NCBI GenBank assembly: GCA_964516515.1
Contig: CAZEYA010000039.1
Location: 1-26,412 of the forward strand
Reading direction: 5' to 3'
Source of the DNA: JANNOG01 sp964516515
GTDB lineage: Bacteria; Actinomycetota; Actinomycetes; Actinomycetales; JBBAYJ01
DNA: 26,412 nt
The translations under genes were made by a program, and so were the position numbers. The stretch's first letter is position 1, and each line of letters opens with the position of its first letter. Below, one piece after another: positions 16,615-24,783 of this stretch. Below the pieces are notes generated by a model, which saw nothing but the letters and a program-made list of their open reading frames with translations, was not told where the DNA came from and made no database searches.

Positions 16615-17521
16615 ATCGCTGCCAGCGCCGGTCGAGCAGGCCGCGGTCGGGCTGTTCGGCTACGCGACGCGGCACCACGCGAAGCCGCTGGCCGTGTAGT
16701 TCCTGCAGGCCGTGACGCAGCATCGGACCGTCGATCTCGGCGAGGATGTCGGCCCGGAGGTCGACCCGGAGGTCCGGTGAGATCCCGAGGATGTCCGTAT
16801 CGTATGCGGAATGGTGGATCTTGCACAGCGCCAGGCCGTTGGACACCGCCGCGATGCCCTCCTCGGTCGCGTCGGGGGCGATGTGGGCGGCGTCGAGCAG
16901 CGGTGGGTGCGCCAGGGAGCACACGGCGCACCGCTGGGTGTAAGCGCGCAGCACGTGCGCGCGGAAGACCGGCTGGTGCAGCCGTTGCCTGGTCTGTGTG
17001 ACGAGGTAGCGACGGGTCCACGCCTCGGCCGGTGAGTCGTCGGCCACCCGGCGCAGCGCGACCGGCAGTTCGGCGATCTGGAGGTTGAACTGTTGTCGCG
17101 AGGGCTCCTCGGAAGCGATGAACACCGGGTAGATCGGCAGGTACCGGGCGCCACCGACGCCGAAGAACCAGATGAGAGGGACACCGGTCGCCTGGGCGGT
17201 CCGCAGCGCCCGGTTCTCGGGGTGGTCGCCGTCCTCGCCCCGCCACTTATAGCCGATCATGCCGTCTGGGTCGATCGCGTCGTCGTACGGCCGCGGCCGG
17301 CCGGGACGGGTGTAGGTCGTCAGGATGCTGAGCGCCGCCCGGAGCTGGGCCGGCTTGCGGATGCCTCGCTGCGCGTCGACGAGTGGGAACGGCTCGCCGT
17401 CGAACGTGAAATCGCTAACGTCCTCCCTGCTCAGCGCGTTGTTGCCGTCGTTGGACCGGATGGCGAGCCATGCCATCGCCTCGCGGCGCAGCCTTGCCTC
17501 GAGATCGACGGACCAGGCCAT
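16598..17521 (-). CDS. HNH endonuclease with N-terminal SRA-like domain (possible type IV restriction enzyme)
   Basis: A 307-aa protein from ATG 17521. The N-terminal part (about 20-165) reads GIRKPAQL, YDDAIDPDGMIGYKWRGED, ALRTAQATGVPLIWFFGVG and YLPIYPVFI, a pattern found before HNH domains in SRA-HNH enzymes such as TagI, which cut DNA containing modified cytosine. The C-terminal HNH_2 domain has CAVC, LLDAAHIAPD (H213 is the likely general base), AVSNGLALC and KIHHSAYD, so the zinc and catalytic residues look complete. No methyltransferase gene is in the window, which fits a modification-dependent enzyme. The specificity is inference. It is divergent from the Nudix gene across 143 bp. Confidence 0.83.
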   Translation of the reverse strand: MAWSVDLEARLRREAMAWLAIRSNDGNNALSREDVSDFTFDGEPFPLVDAQRGIRKPAQLRAALSILTTYTRPGRPRPYDDAIDPDGMIGYKWRGEDGDHPENRALRTAQATGVPLIWFFGVGGARYLPIYPVFIASEEPSRQQFNLQIAELPVALRRVADDSPAEAWTRRYLVTQTRQRLHQPVFRAHVLRAYTQRCAVCSLAHPPLLDAAHIAPDATEEGIAAVSNGLALCKIHHSAYDTDILGISPDLRVDLRADILAEIDGPMLRHGLQELHGQRLRVVPRRVAEQPDRGLLDRRWQRYRHAG

Positions 17522-17664
17522 GTCGGCAGCCTGCCAGCCGGGCCCGGCCGCTGCGGCGACTTTGCGATGTGTGCATCGGCGACGTCGCGGCCGCACTCTC
17601 TGACGAGGAGGTGACGGGGCTGTTCCACACTGCTCGTTCTGAATTGGTGAAGGAGGGCGATCGC

Positions 17665-18171
17665 ATGGCCGGCGCGCTTCAGGCGGCAGGGCTGCTCGTG
17701 TGGCGACGACGAGGCGACCAGGTGCAGGTCCTCCTCGCGCACCCGGGCGGGCCGCTCTTCGCACGCAAGGATGCCGGTCACTGGACGGTGCCCAAGGGCG
17801 AGGTCGGCGACGGTGAGGACCCGCTCACTGCCGCGCGCCGCGAGTTCGCCGAGGAGATCGGCACCGCCGCCCCGACCGGCCCGGCGGTCCCGCTGGGTCA
17901 GGCGCGCCAGAAGAGCGGCAAGGTCAACACCGTGTGGGCCGTCGAGGGCGACGTCGACGTCACGGCGGTGGTGAGCAACGAGTTCACCATGGAGTGGCCA
18001 CCGCGCTCACGCCGAATGCAGAGCTTCCCGGAGGTCGACCGGGCCGTCTGGTTCGACCTCGACGGTGAAGCGCGCGTGCGGATCCGGACGGCGCAGGTGG
18101 TCTTTCTCGACCGGCTCAGGGCACGCATCCAAGGGGCGCCGGACCCTGTGCAACCTACTCTGGACCCGTGA
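17665..18171 (+). CDS. Nudix hydrolase
   Basis: A 168-aa Nudix-fold pyrophosphohydrolase. The Nudix box is complete: GEVGDGEDPLTAARREFAEE followed by IG, with the RE-x2-EE metal-binding core. It begins AGLLVWRRRGDQVQVLLAHP and has GGPLFARKDAGHWTVPKGE before the box, as in a common bacterial subgroup of unknown substrate. It would cleave a nucleoside diphosphate linked to another moiety. The ATG at 17665 is chosen because GGAGGG lies about 7 bases upstream and the fold starts directly after it. It stands alone, followed by gene-poor DNA and a hairpin at 18314. Confidence 0.92.
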   Translation: MAGALQAAGLLVWRRRGDQVQVLLAHPGGPLFARKDAGHWTVPKGEVGDGEDPLTAARREFAEEIGTAAPTGPAVPLGQARQKSGKVNTVWAVEGDVDVTAVVSNEFTMEWPPRSRRMQSFPEVDRAVWFDLDGEARVRIRTAQVVFLDRLRARIQGAPDPVQPTLDP

Positions 18172-18313
18172 TGGCGCCCGGGGCGGAGCAGGTAGCGCGA
18201 CATCCTCGTCACCTGGCTGCGGGCTGCCATGGCGCCGGACCCCGAAAAATTCATCTCACGTTCGGCGCGTCGTCAGGCGGAGGAAACCGGCAATCGGTAC
18301 ACAAGTAATGACT

Positions 18314-18352
18314 GGCGGTTCCCCTCCAGATATGAGCTGGAGGGGCCCCGCC
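18314..18352. terminator. Long hairpin, possible terminator or structured RNA
   Basis: CCCCTCCAG pairs with CTGGAGGGG (9 bp, 7-base loop ATATGAG). After a TT/CC internal loop, GGCGG pairs with CCGCC. The structure is followed by TTTCACG. It lies 142 bases after the Nudix stop and could terminate that transcript. Confidence 0.55.
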
Positions 18353-18797
18353 TTTCACGCGACCAGGAACGCCACCCGGCATGCGGAGAGGCGGTCCATC
18401 GGGGTGCCGCCCGACCCTGGGTGACCTGCCGGCCGCCGAAACGACCGGGCGTCTTCTCAGTGAATCGATCGCGCACGGTGCGGGGGCGCAAGCAATCCTG
18501 CCATCCCGTCACGGATGACCAACTCGGAGAACCGAGAGATACGGAGAACCGCGTTCCCAGACCGTCCACCCCGACCTTAGGAGGAGTCTTCGGGTCGATC
18601 ACTCGACCTTTCTTCTCCACCGCTTGCCTTGGTGTGCGAGAACCATCGTCCCGCGAGGTATTGCAGCGCAAGGCCTTCGTCATGAATGCCGTCGCGAAAC
18701 TTGCCGGCTGCCTGTGGATCTTCCTGTGCACGATGGGGCAGTTCCTGTGGACGGCGTGTGGACCGATCGACCGCATCGCCTGTCCAGCGAGTTGCCG

Positions 18798-18825
18798 AGC
18801 TGTGGATGACTTCTCATCCACAGCT
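18798..18825. repeat. Perfect 12-bp inverted repeat containing DnaA-box-like sequence
   Basis: AGCTGTGGATGA, a CTTC loop, then TCATCCACAGCT. The arms include TCATCCACA, one base from the DnaA box TTATCCACA. It may be a terminator hairpin or a dyad binding site. Confidence 0.55.
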
Positions 18826-18978
18826 GTTGACGGCTGCAGGGACTTCGGTGGTCATGGTCTCACCATGCGGGATGGCTTGCCTCGGCCGATGCTTCGCGGC
18901 ACTCCTGATGTCCAGCCTGTTCATGCTCGCCGACGGGCCGCCCGGGTGGATTGGGGTCGTGGCGAGCATGACTCCCAC

Positions 18979-19182
18979 TCACAAGCGTGCGGTATGCCCC
19001 GCCAGGCGCTGGTCCGTCAGGGTTAAGGGGTTATCTGATGCCCGAGGCCCGGCTTGTCCTTCAGGGCGCCGTGAAGCGATGATCACCAGGACGCCTAGCG
19101 CAATGGCGGCCCAGAAGGGTGCTCTCGGAGCAACGAAGGCACCGCTGATGCCGACGGCGACGAGCACGAGGCCCCGCGTCAC
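18979..19182 (-). CDS. Possible small membrane protein
   Basis: A 67-aa frame from GTG 19182 with two hydrophobic segments, MTRGLVLVAVGISGAFVA and FWAAIALGVLVIIA, followed by a polar tail. AAGGG lies 9 bases upstream of the start. The layout fits many unnamed actinobacterial small membrane proteins, but there is no recognisable family and codon bias is weaker than in neighbouring genes. It could be a chance ORF. Confidence 0.32.
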   Translation of the reverse strand: MTRGLVLVAVGISGAFVAPRAPFWAAIALGVLVIIASRRPEGQAGPRASDNPLTLTDQRLAGHTARL

Positions 19183-19417
19183 GCAGGAACACCCTTACCG
19201 TTACGACCTCGGCGGAAGCGGGGCGGACGCAGACCCCGGGATCGCTGGTGGTTCGAGTTCGCTAAGCAGGTAAGCGGCTGAGAAGTGACCCACTCGTGTC
19301 GTGCCACTGGCACATTGCCGCCCCGCCGGACAGGTGGGGGAGTTGTGCCAGGATGGAGCCGCTGGCTTGGTGTAGCCGAGTGAGCGGCCGGGGGCCGCTG
19401 GAGCGAGGGGGTCGGTG

Positions 19418-21154
19418 ATGAGCCGCAACAGAGTTCTCGTCGCGGGTCTCGTCGCGGTTGTCCTGGCCGGCCTCATCGGATGGTTCGCGGGCACCAGGAT
19501 CGCCTCTCCCGCCGAGATCGCCGCGCGGGCGCAACCGCCGGAGGCGTCGTTGATCACCGTGGCCGTCGACCGGACCGTACTGTCGGCGGACATCGTCGCC
19601 CGAGGAACGATCGGCTTCGACGACCCGATCAGCTTGTCGCTGGCGGGCTCGACCGGTAATCCCGACGATCGTCAAGTAGTGACATCCGTTCCCAGCGAGG
19701 GGACCGACCTTGACGAGGGCGACGTCGCCGTCGAGGTGGCCGGTCGGCCGGTCTTCCTTCTCGCGGGCGGCCTGCCGCCCTATCGGGACCTGCGTCCGGG
19801 TGCGGTTGGCGCCGACGTGCTCCAATTGGAGGAGGCACTGGTCAGGCTGGGATACCTGGACAGCGCGGATGACCGGTGGACGTCGGCCACCGGCGGCGCC
19901 GTCGAAGCCCTCTACGCCGCCGCCGGCTATGTGGCCAACTCCACGGCGAGCCAAGAGAAGGAGTCTCTGGAGGCCGCGCGGGCCCGGGTCCAGCAGGCCT
20001 CACGGGACCTACGGGCACTCGACTCCGGAACCGGTACCGGTACGACTGGAGCGGCAACCAAGTCCGAGCTACTCGCCGCGCGCTCCGACGTCTCCGCTGC
20101 TCAGGAGGCGCTGAGCCTGGCGGAGCTGCAACGAGACACCGACAATGCGGCGGCGGGACGTGCGGTGACGGCAGCTGCGGCGGTGGTCGCGAACGCCTCG
20201 GCGGACGTGACATTGGCTGCGGCCCGCTCGGCCCAGGCGCGTTCCGGCACCCACCCGGACACTGGGGAGCCGCCTACTGCGGTGGAGGTCGCCGACCTCG
20301 ACAGCGCTCTGGCACTGGCGCAAGTCTCCCTCACCGACGCCGCCAATGCCTCGGCCGCCGCCGAGGCCGCCGTTCCCATCACGGCCAAACAGGGAGACTC
20401 GGCAGCGGCCGCGGCTCGTCGTGCCGTTGATGTGGCGCGCGCCGCTCTGAAGGAGCGCGAGAGCCCGCCCGCCGCGGCCGGAGACGACGAGGTGCGTGGG
20501 GACCTCGTCGCCGAGGTTACCGCCGCAAACGCCGCCCTGGCCGACCTGACGGCCGGCATCGGGACATGGCTGCCATCCGGAGAGGTGGTCTATGTCGCCG
20601 CCCTCCCCGTCCAGGTCGCCAAGGTCGAGACGGCCCGCGGGGACGTGCTCTCCGCCGCGTTCATTACCGTCTCGGGGGCCGAGAAGAGCATGACCGTGTC
20701 ACTGCAGGCAGCCGATCTCAAGCGGGTCGCGGTGGGAGACGTCGTCCGCATCGACGAGGCCGACCTGCCCGTGCCACTGGAGGGAACGGTCAGCGTGATT
20801 CCGGATGCCGGCGGCAAGGATCGTGTCGACATCGAGGTAGCGCTGGACCAGATTCCCGAAGAGCTGGTGGGGGCCAACGTCCGAGTGATCATCCCGATAG
20901 AGAGCACGGCAGGGGAGGTTCTCGTGGTCCCCGCGGCTGCCCTGTCGTCACTGGCGAGCGGGGATGTCCGCGTTCAGGTCGAAGACTCTCCCGGACAGAC
21001 CCGGTTCGTCACCGTGAAGACCGGGCTGGCGACCGACGGTTCAGTGGAGGTCGCGCCGCTCGACGGTACCCTCGACGAGGGTGACCGCGTCGTGGTGGGG
21101 ATGGAGGGGCTTGATGCGGCTGAGCCGTCGTCGGCGCAATCGTCCCCCGGATGA
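19418..21154 (+). CDS. HlyD/MacA-like adaptor with peptidoglycan-binding domain
   Basis: A 578-aa extracytoplasmic adaptor of an ABC efflux-type system. A single N-terminal membrane anchor (about 5-25) is followed by a first beta region, then a peptidoglycan-binding domain (GAVGADVLQLEEALVRLGYL, about 128-175). A long Ala/Asp/Glu-rich coiled-coil hairpin covers about 180-380. The beta-barrel/membrane-proximal part contains PLEGTVSVIPDAGGKDRVDI and EVLVVPAAALSSLASGDVRV. The peptidoglycan-binding module replaces contact with an outer-membrane channel, as expected in a Gram-positive envelope. ATG 19418 is used because GAGGGGG lies 6-7 bases upstream; GTG 19415 is adjacent. First gene of a four-gene operon. 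Confidence 0.9.
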   Translation: MSRNRVLVAGLVAVVLAGLIGWFAGTRIASPAEIAARAQPPEASLITVAVDRTVLSADIVARGTIGFDDPISLSLAGSTGNPDDRQVVTSVPSEGTDLDEGDVAVEVAGRPVFLLAGGLPPYRDLRPGAVGADVLQLEEALVRLGYLDSADDRWTSATGGAVEALYAAAGYVANSTASQEKESLEAARARVQQASRDLRALDSGTGTGTTGAATKSELLAARSDVSAAQEALSLAELQRDTDNAAAGRAVTAAAAVVANASADVTLAAARSAQARSGTHPDTGEPPTAVEVADLDSALALAQVSLTDAANASAAAEAAVPITAKQGDSAAAAARRAVDVARAALKERESPPAAAGDDEVRGDLVAEVTAANAALADLTAGIGTWLPSGEVVYVAALPVQVAKVETARGDVLSAAFITVSGAEKSMTVSLQAADLKRVAVGDVVRIDEADLPVPLEGTVSVIPDAGGKDRVDIEVALDQIPEELVGANVRVIIPIESTAGEVLVVPAAALSSLASGDVRVQVEDSPGQTRFVTVKTGLATDGSVEVAPLDGTLDEGDRVVVGMEGLDAAEPSSAQSSPG

Positions 21155-21914
21155 CGAGCAGGCCCAGCCGGAGCTGTACGACTGGGAGGGCTCGCCCGAT
21201 GCCGGGCCGGATCAATACGAGGCAGACGTCCCCATCCCGGTCGTGAAGCTGGCGGGGTTGGGCCGCGAGTACCGCAGTGGCGAGGTCACCGTTCCCGCCC
21301 TGGTCGATGTCGACCTCGTCATCCACGCCGGTGAATACGTCTCGGTCGTGGGTCCTTCCGGCAGCGGCAAGTCCACGCTGCTGAACGTCCTCGGGTTACT
21401 CGACCACCCGACGGCAGGCTCCTATCTGCTAGACGGGGTCGAGGTGTCGACCCTGACCGAGGTGGATCGCACGGCCGTTCGCGGGCGCAGCATCGGGTTC
21501 GTCTTCCAGGCCTTCCACCTGCTGTCCCACCGCACCGTGTTGGAGAACGTGGCGCTGGCGATGCTCTACACCGGAGTGCCCGCCAGTGAGCGGTCAGCTC
21601 GCGCCGCCGACGCCCTCGAGTCCGTGGGGATCGGCCACCGCGCGGCTTTCCAGCCCACCCAGCTGTCCGGCGGCGAGCGTCAGCGAGTCGCGATCGCCCG
21701 GGCCATCGTCAGCCGCCCGGCACTCCTGCTGGCCGACGAGCCGACCGGGAATCTCGACTCACGAACATCCGACACCGTGCTGGGTCTCGTCGACGAGTTA
21801 CGGGACAGCGGCCTGACGATCATTATGATCACGCACGACCCGGCCGTGGCGGCTCGCGCCGATCGCTCCGTCCGCATCCGCGACGGCCGGCTGTCCGAGG
21901 GTGTAGCGGCATGA
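21114..21914 (+). CDS. ABC transporter ATP-binding protein, MacB/LolD type
   Basis: A 266-aa ATPase. Walker A is GPSGSGKST at 80-88, followed by the Q-loop FVFQAFHLLSHRTV, signature LSGGERQRVAIARA, Walker B LLLADEPTGNLD and the switch histidine in IMITHDP. This spacing is typical of MacB/LolD-type ATPases that drive FtsX-like permeases by mechanotransmission. A hydrophilic N-terminal extension of about 40 residues precedes the domain and is unusual. ATG 21114 has GGAGGGG just upstream and overlaps the adaptor gene by 41 bases. Its stop overlaps the permease start (ATGA), so all three are translationally coupled. Confidence 0.94.
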   Translation: MRLSRRRRNRPPDDEQAQPELYDWEGSPDAGPDQYEADVPIPVVKLAGLGREYRSGEVTVPALVDVDLVIHAGEYVSVVGPSGSGKSTLLNVLGLLDHPTAGSYLLDGVEVSTLTEVDRTAVRGRSIGFVFQAFHLLSHRTVLENVALAMLYTGVPASERSARAADALESVGIGHRAAFQPTQLSGGERQRVAIARAIVSRPALLLADEPTGNLDSRTSDTVLGLVDELRDSGLTIIMITHDPAVAARADRSVRIRDGRLSEGVAA

Positions 21915-23128
21915 CCCCGACCCGGCTCAGCCTGCGTGACCTGCTGTCCGAGGCAGTTGCGGGGCTGGCAGCGAGACCGGGACGTACCGCTCTGACCGTC
22001 CTCGGAACGGTGCTGGGCGTCTCCGCCCTCGTTGCGACTGTGGGCATCGCCCAGACCGCCGGCAACCGCATCGTCGGTGCTTTCGACCAGCTCGAAGCAA
22101 CGTCGGTCGTCGTCAGCAACGAGCAACCAGGCTTCGGTGCCTCGCAGATCCGCGTGGCCTTCCCGGCCGATGTCGAGGATCGCCTCGGGCGTCTCAACGG
22201 GGTCCAGGCCTCCGGCGCGCTGGGAGAGGTGGACATCGGCGACGCCCGGGTCTCGGCCGTGAAGCTGGACGATCCGCGCGGACAGAACGACTTCGACATC
22301 GACGTCTATGCCGTCACGCCGGGTGTGCTCGAGGCGGTCAAGGGAACGCTGCGAACCGGGCGCTGGTTCGACGCCGGACACGACGCCCGCGCCGACACCG
22401 TGGCCGTTCTCGGCCCCGGAGCCGCGGCCGCCCTGACAATCGTCCGGGTGGATCAGCAGCCGGTCGTCTTCATCGGCGAGCAGCCGTTCGTGGTCATGGG
22501 GATCCTTGCCGACGTCGACCGGCAGACGAAACTGCTCGACGCTGTGATCATCCCCGACGGCACGGCACGCGCCGCGTTCGGCTACCGCAGCGCCACGACC
22601 GTCCAGGTCGACGTCGCCCTCGGGGCGGCGGACCTGATCGCCGGCCAAGCCGCCGTCGCGCTTCGACCCAACGATCCCGAGCAGGTGCGGGTCAGCAAAC
22701 CTCCGTCCCCAGGGTCGCTGCGTAACCAGGTGGAGGTCGACGTCAACTTCCTCTTCATCATTCTCGGCGGAGTGTCACTACTGGTGGGCGCGATCGGCAT
22801 CGCCAACGTCACACTCGTCAGCGTCCTCGAGAGAATCGGCGAGATCGGTCTTCGACGAGCAATGGGCGGCCGTAGTCGTCACATCGCGGCCCAATTCCTC
22901 GTGGAGTCGACAGCCATGGGTGTCCTCGGCGGCATCGTCGGCGCCACGATCGGCGTCCTCGCCATCGTTGCCGTCGCTGCCGTGCGCCAGTGGACACCCG
23001 TTCTGGCGCCGTGGATACCGGTGGGAGCTCCGTTGCTGGGGGGTCTCACGGGGCTGCTCGCCGGCGTGTACCCGGCGGTGCGGGCGGCGTCCCTCGAGCC
23101 GGTCGATGCACTGCGAAGCGGCACATGA
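21911..23128 (+). CDS. ABC transporter permease, FtsX/MacB family
   Basis: A 405-aa permease with the MacB layout. One N-terminal transmembrane helix (about 25-47) is followed by a large extracytoplasmic MacB core domain (about 50-265). Three C-terminal helices (about 275-300, 325-350, 365-385) form the FtsX domain, with ERIGEIGLRRAMGGRSRHI as the coupling region. It ends with ASLEPVDALRSG, the usual MacB-like tail. It probably dimerises and works with the ATPase and adaptor. Cargo unknown: peptide, lipid or antibiotic export, or envelope signalling, are all possible. Confidence 0.94.
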   Translation: MTPTRLSLRDLLSEAVAGLAARPGRTALTVLGTVLGVSALVATVGIAQTAGNRIVGAFDQLEATSVVVSNEQPGFGASQIRVAFPADVEDRLGRLNGVQASGALGEVDIGDARVSAVKLDDPRGQNDFDIDVYAVTPGVLEAVKGTLRTGRWFDAGHDARADTVAVLGPGAAAALTIVRVDQQPVVFIGEQPFVVMGILADVDRQTKLLDAVIIPDGTARAAFGYRSATTVQVDVALGAADLIAGQAAVALRPNDPEQVRVSKPPSPGSLRNQVEVDVNFLFIILGGVSLLVGAIGIANVTLVSVLERIGEIGLRRAMGGRSRHIAAQFLVESTAMGVLGGIVGATIGVLAIVAVAAVRQWTPVLAPWIPVGAPLLGGLTGLLAGVYPAVRAASLEPVDALRSGT

Positions 23129-23174
23129 CGAGTCCATCCGCCAATAGCCCCCGGCCACCGATGAAGGAGACCCG

Positions 23175-24287
23175 ATGATCGTGTCATCACACCCACGAGC
23201 GCTGACCCTGATCGCAACGGCCGCGCTGGCACTCCTGCTCAGCGGCTGCGGCTCGCAGGACGAGGCCGCCGCCGGCGGCGACACCCTCTACGAGAAGTTC
23301 GGGCTGCCCGACTACTCCGACCCCGATACCCAGGCCAGTTTCGCCGAAGAGGAGCGCGGGGTCGAAGAGGCCATCGCCGAGTGCATGATCGACCAAGGAT
23401 TCGAATATAAGCCGGTCATTTACGATTCCGGTGACCAGGGGGCAACATACAGCGAGGAGGACGCCGTCGAGTCGGCGCGTCGCTATGGCCTGGGCGTATC
23501 GTTGCAGTTCAACAATCCCGACTACGACGCCGAGGTACAGGCGTCCAGCGACGAGTTCTTCGACCCCAATCAGGAGTACATCGAGACGCTGTCGGAAGCC
23601 GAGATGCAGGCGTTTTACGAGGCGATGGACGGCACTCCCGAAGAGCAGGCGCAATACGAGACGACCGAGGTCGACCCCGAGAGCGGCGAGACGTATACAA
23701 CGATTGAAGGTGCCGGCGCCGGATGCCGAGGCGACGCGCAGCGCAGCGTCGGGAGTGATGATCAGGCGGTCTACGAGGCGCTCGAACCATTCCAGACCGA
23801 GATCTCCGAGCGGGTAGACGCCGACCCCCGATTCACGGAGGCTAAGAAGGAGTGGTCGGCGTGCATGTCGGACAAGGGATACGAATACGAGAACGAAGAG
23901 GCGGTTTACGAATACGCAGAAGGACCCATGACCGAACAACTCACCGAGATCCTTGGAGCCGACCCCTACGGAGACCCGATGGCCGATATGAGCCCCGAGG
24001 AGCAGGAGGCCTTTTTCGCCGACAAGTCCGAGACCGAGATCCAGGAATTCTTCGACAGTCACCAAGACAGAGTGTTGGAGGGCGCTGACCTGGAGGCCCT
24101 GTCGGCCCTCCAGGAAGAGGAGCGCAACCTGGCCGTTGCGACGACCGAGTGCTCCCAGTCGAACTTCTCGGTGTACGAGGAGGTCTACAAGGAGATCGAG
24201 GCAGCGTATCTCGCGGAGAACGCCGACCGGATCTCCCAGGCTGTCGCTGAACTCGAGCAGGCGGAGCCGTCGCCCAGCAGATCCTGA
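23175..24287 (+). CDS. Acidic lipoprotein with a duplicated cysteine motif, linked to the ABC operon
   Basis: A 370-aa lipoprotein: signal peptide with lipobox LSGC (C25), so it is anchored to the outer face of the membrane. The mature part is strongly acidic (many Glu, Asp and Tyr) and helical. Four cysteines, C70, C184, C230 and C326, form two similar halves, with AECMIDQGFEY at C70 echoed by SACMSDKGYEY at C230. This suggests an internal duplication and two disulfides. AAGGAG lies 6 bases before the ATG, and the gene follows the permease by 46 bases, so it belongs to the same operon. I recognise no named domain; a substrate-binding or envelope-sensing partner is likely. Confidence 0.85.
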   Translation: MIVSSHPRALTLIATAALALLLSGCGSQDEAAAGGDTLYEKFGLPDYSDPDTQASFAEEERGVEEAIAECMIDQGFEYKPVIYDSGDQGATYSEEDAVESARRYGLGVSLQFNNPDYDAEVQASSDEFFDPNQEYIETLSEAEMQAFYEAMDGTPEEQAQYETTEVDPESGETYTTIEGAGAGCRGDAQRSVGSDDQAVYEALEPFQTEISERVDADPRFTEAKKEWSACMSDKGYEYENEEAVYEYAEGPMTEQLTEILGADPYGDPMADMSPEEQEAFFADKSETEIQEFFDSHQDRVLEGADLEALSALQEEERNLAVATTECSQSNFSVYEEVYKEIEAAYLAENADRISQAVAELEQAEPSPSRS

Positions 24288-24783
24288 GCGGAGAGCACCG
24301 CTTGGTACGAGGAGTCACGCTCGGCCGACGGGCGGAGAAGCACGCTAGGGCCGATGCCGGGAACCAGACGGAGATCCTGCCACCGAGCAAGAACAAGTAG
24401 CCATCGGGGCGCGGCCTTGGCGGCGTTCGTGGCCTTGGTGGAGAATTACGCCCACCGTGATGGGTGGGCACTCCGCTCATGAGGATGCACGGCACCGCCC
24501 GTCAGCAGTCGCCCTGCTATCCCGCGGTGAGACGAGCGGCCTCGGCTGTCGCGGCCCAGGAGAGCAGACCCGAAGGGTGTCTCAGCGATGCCGTCAAAGG
24601 GTTCTTGTCGGCCTCGCGTCGGATCCGACGCGAGCGACCTTGTCCTGCTGTAGGGCGTTCTCGGGTACAGCACCGTTGACCAAGGCCTGGATCTCGTTGA
24701 GCCGGCGTAGACGGGGTGTGCGGTTGTCGCGAAGGTCCAGGTTATTTCTGGAGGAGATCCTGGCGAGCGGCCGGTAGCGCTCA
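24288..24783. other. Gene-poor stretch with palindrome and possible coding debris
   Basis: No convincing gene. A plus-strand frame ending TEILPPSKNK at about 24400 and a minus-strand frame reading NEIQALVNGAVPEN between about 24780 and 24595 look faintly coding but have no start, ribosome site or recognised family. They may be remnants. A perfect 22-bp palindrome lies at 24613-24634. Confidence 0.5.
24613..24634. repeat. Perfect 22-bp palindrome without spacer
   Basis: CTCGCGTCGGA is followed at once by its exact reverse complement TCCGACGCGAG, centred on GGATCC. With no loop it suits a dimeric DNA-binding protein better than a terminator. It lies in gene-poor DNA about 150 bases beyond the GNAT stop. 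Confidence 0.75.

Larger units (their letters stand above)
18172..19417. other. Gene-poor stretch of about 1.25 kb
   Basis: No convincing gene was found except a weak small membrane ORF (18979-19182). The long open frames here have no ribosome sites or recognisable family and run through hairpins. The stretch holds a hairpin at 18314-18352, five copies of TGTGGA/TCCACA between 18713 and 18822, and a perfect 12-bp inverted repeat at 18798-18825. The last part (about 19300-19417) should hold the promoter of the ABC operon; a plausible but weak TTGTGC -35 lies near 19342. Confidence 0.6.

Noticed and set aside
17431..17781. 116-aa minus-strand frame over the Nudix start
   Set aside because: Shadow of the Nudix gene and intergenic region; no domain or ribosome site.
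18713..18825. Chromosomal origin of replication
   Set aside because: The DnaA-box-like motifs are imperfect and dnaA, dnaN and rpmH are absent nearby; kept only as a weak cluster.
18229..19026. 265-aa open frame on the plus strand in the gene-poor stretch
   Set aside because: No ribosome site, no recognisable domain, composition unlike a protein, and it runs through both hairpins; likely a chance frame in GC-rich DNA.
19246..19270. tRNA T-arm-like GGTTCGAGTTCG
   Set aside because: The flanking bases do not form a T stem and no acceptor or anticodon stem is present.
20028..20046. Repeated ACCGGT units in the adaptor gene
   Set aside because: Just a short Gly-Thr repeat in a linker of the coding sequence.
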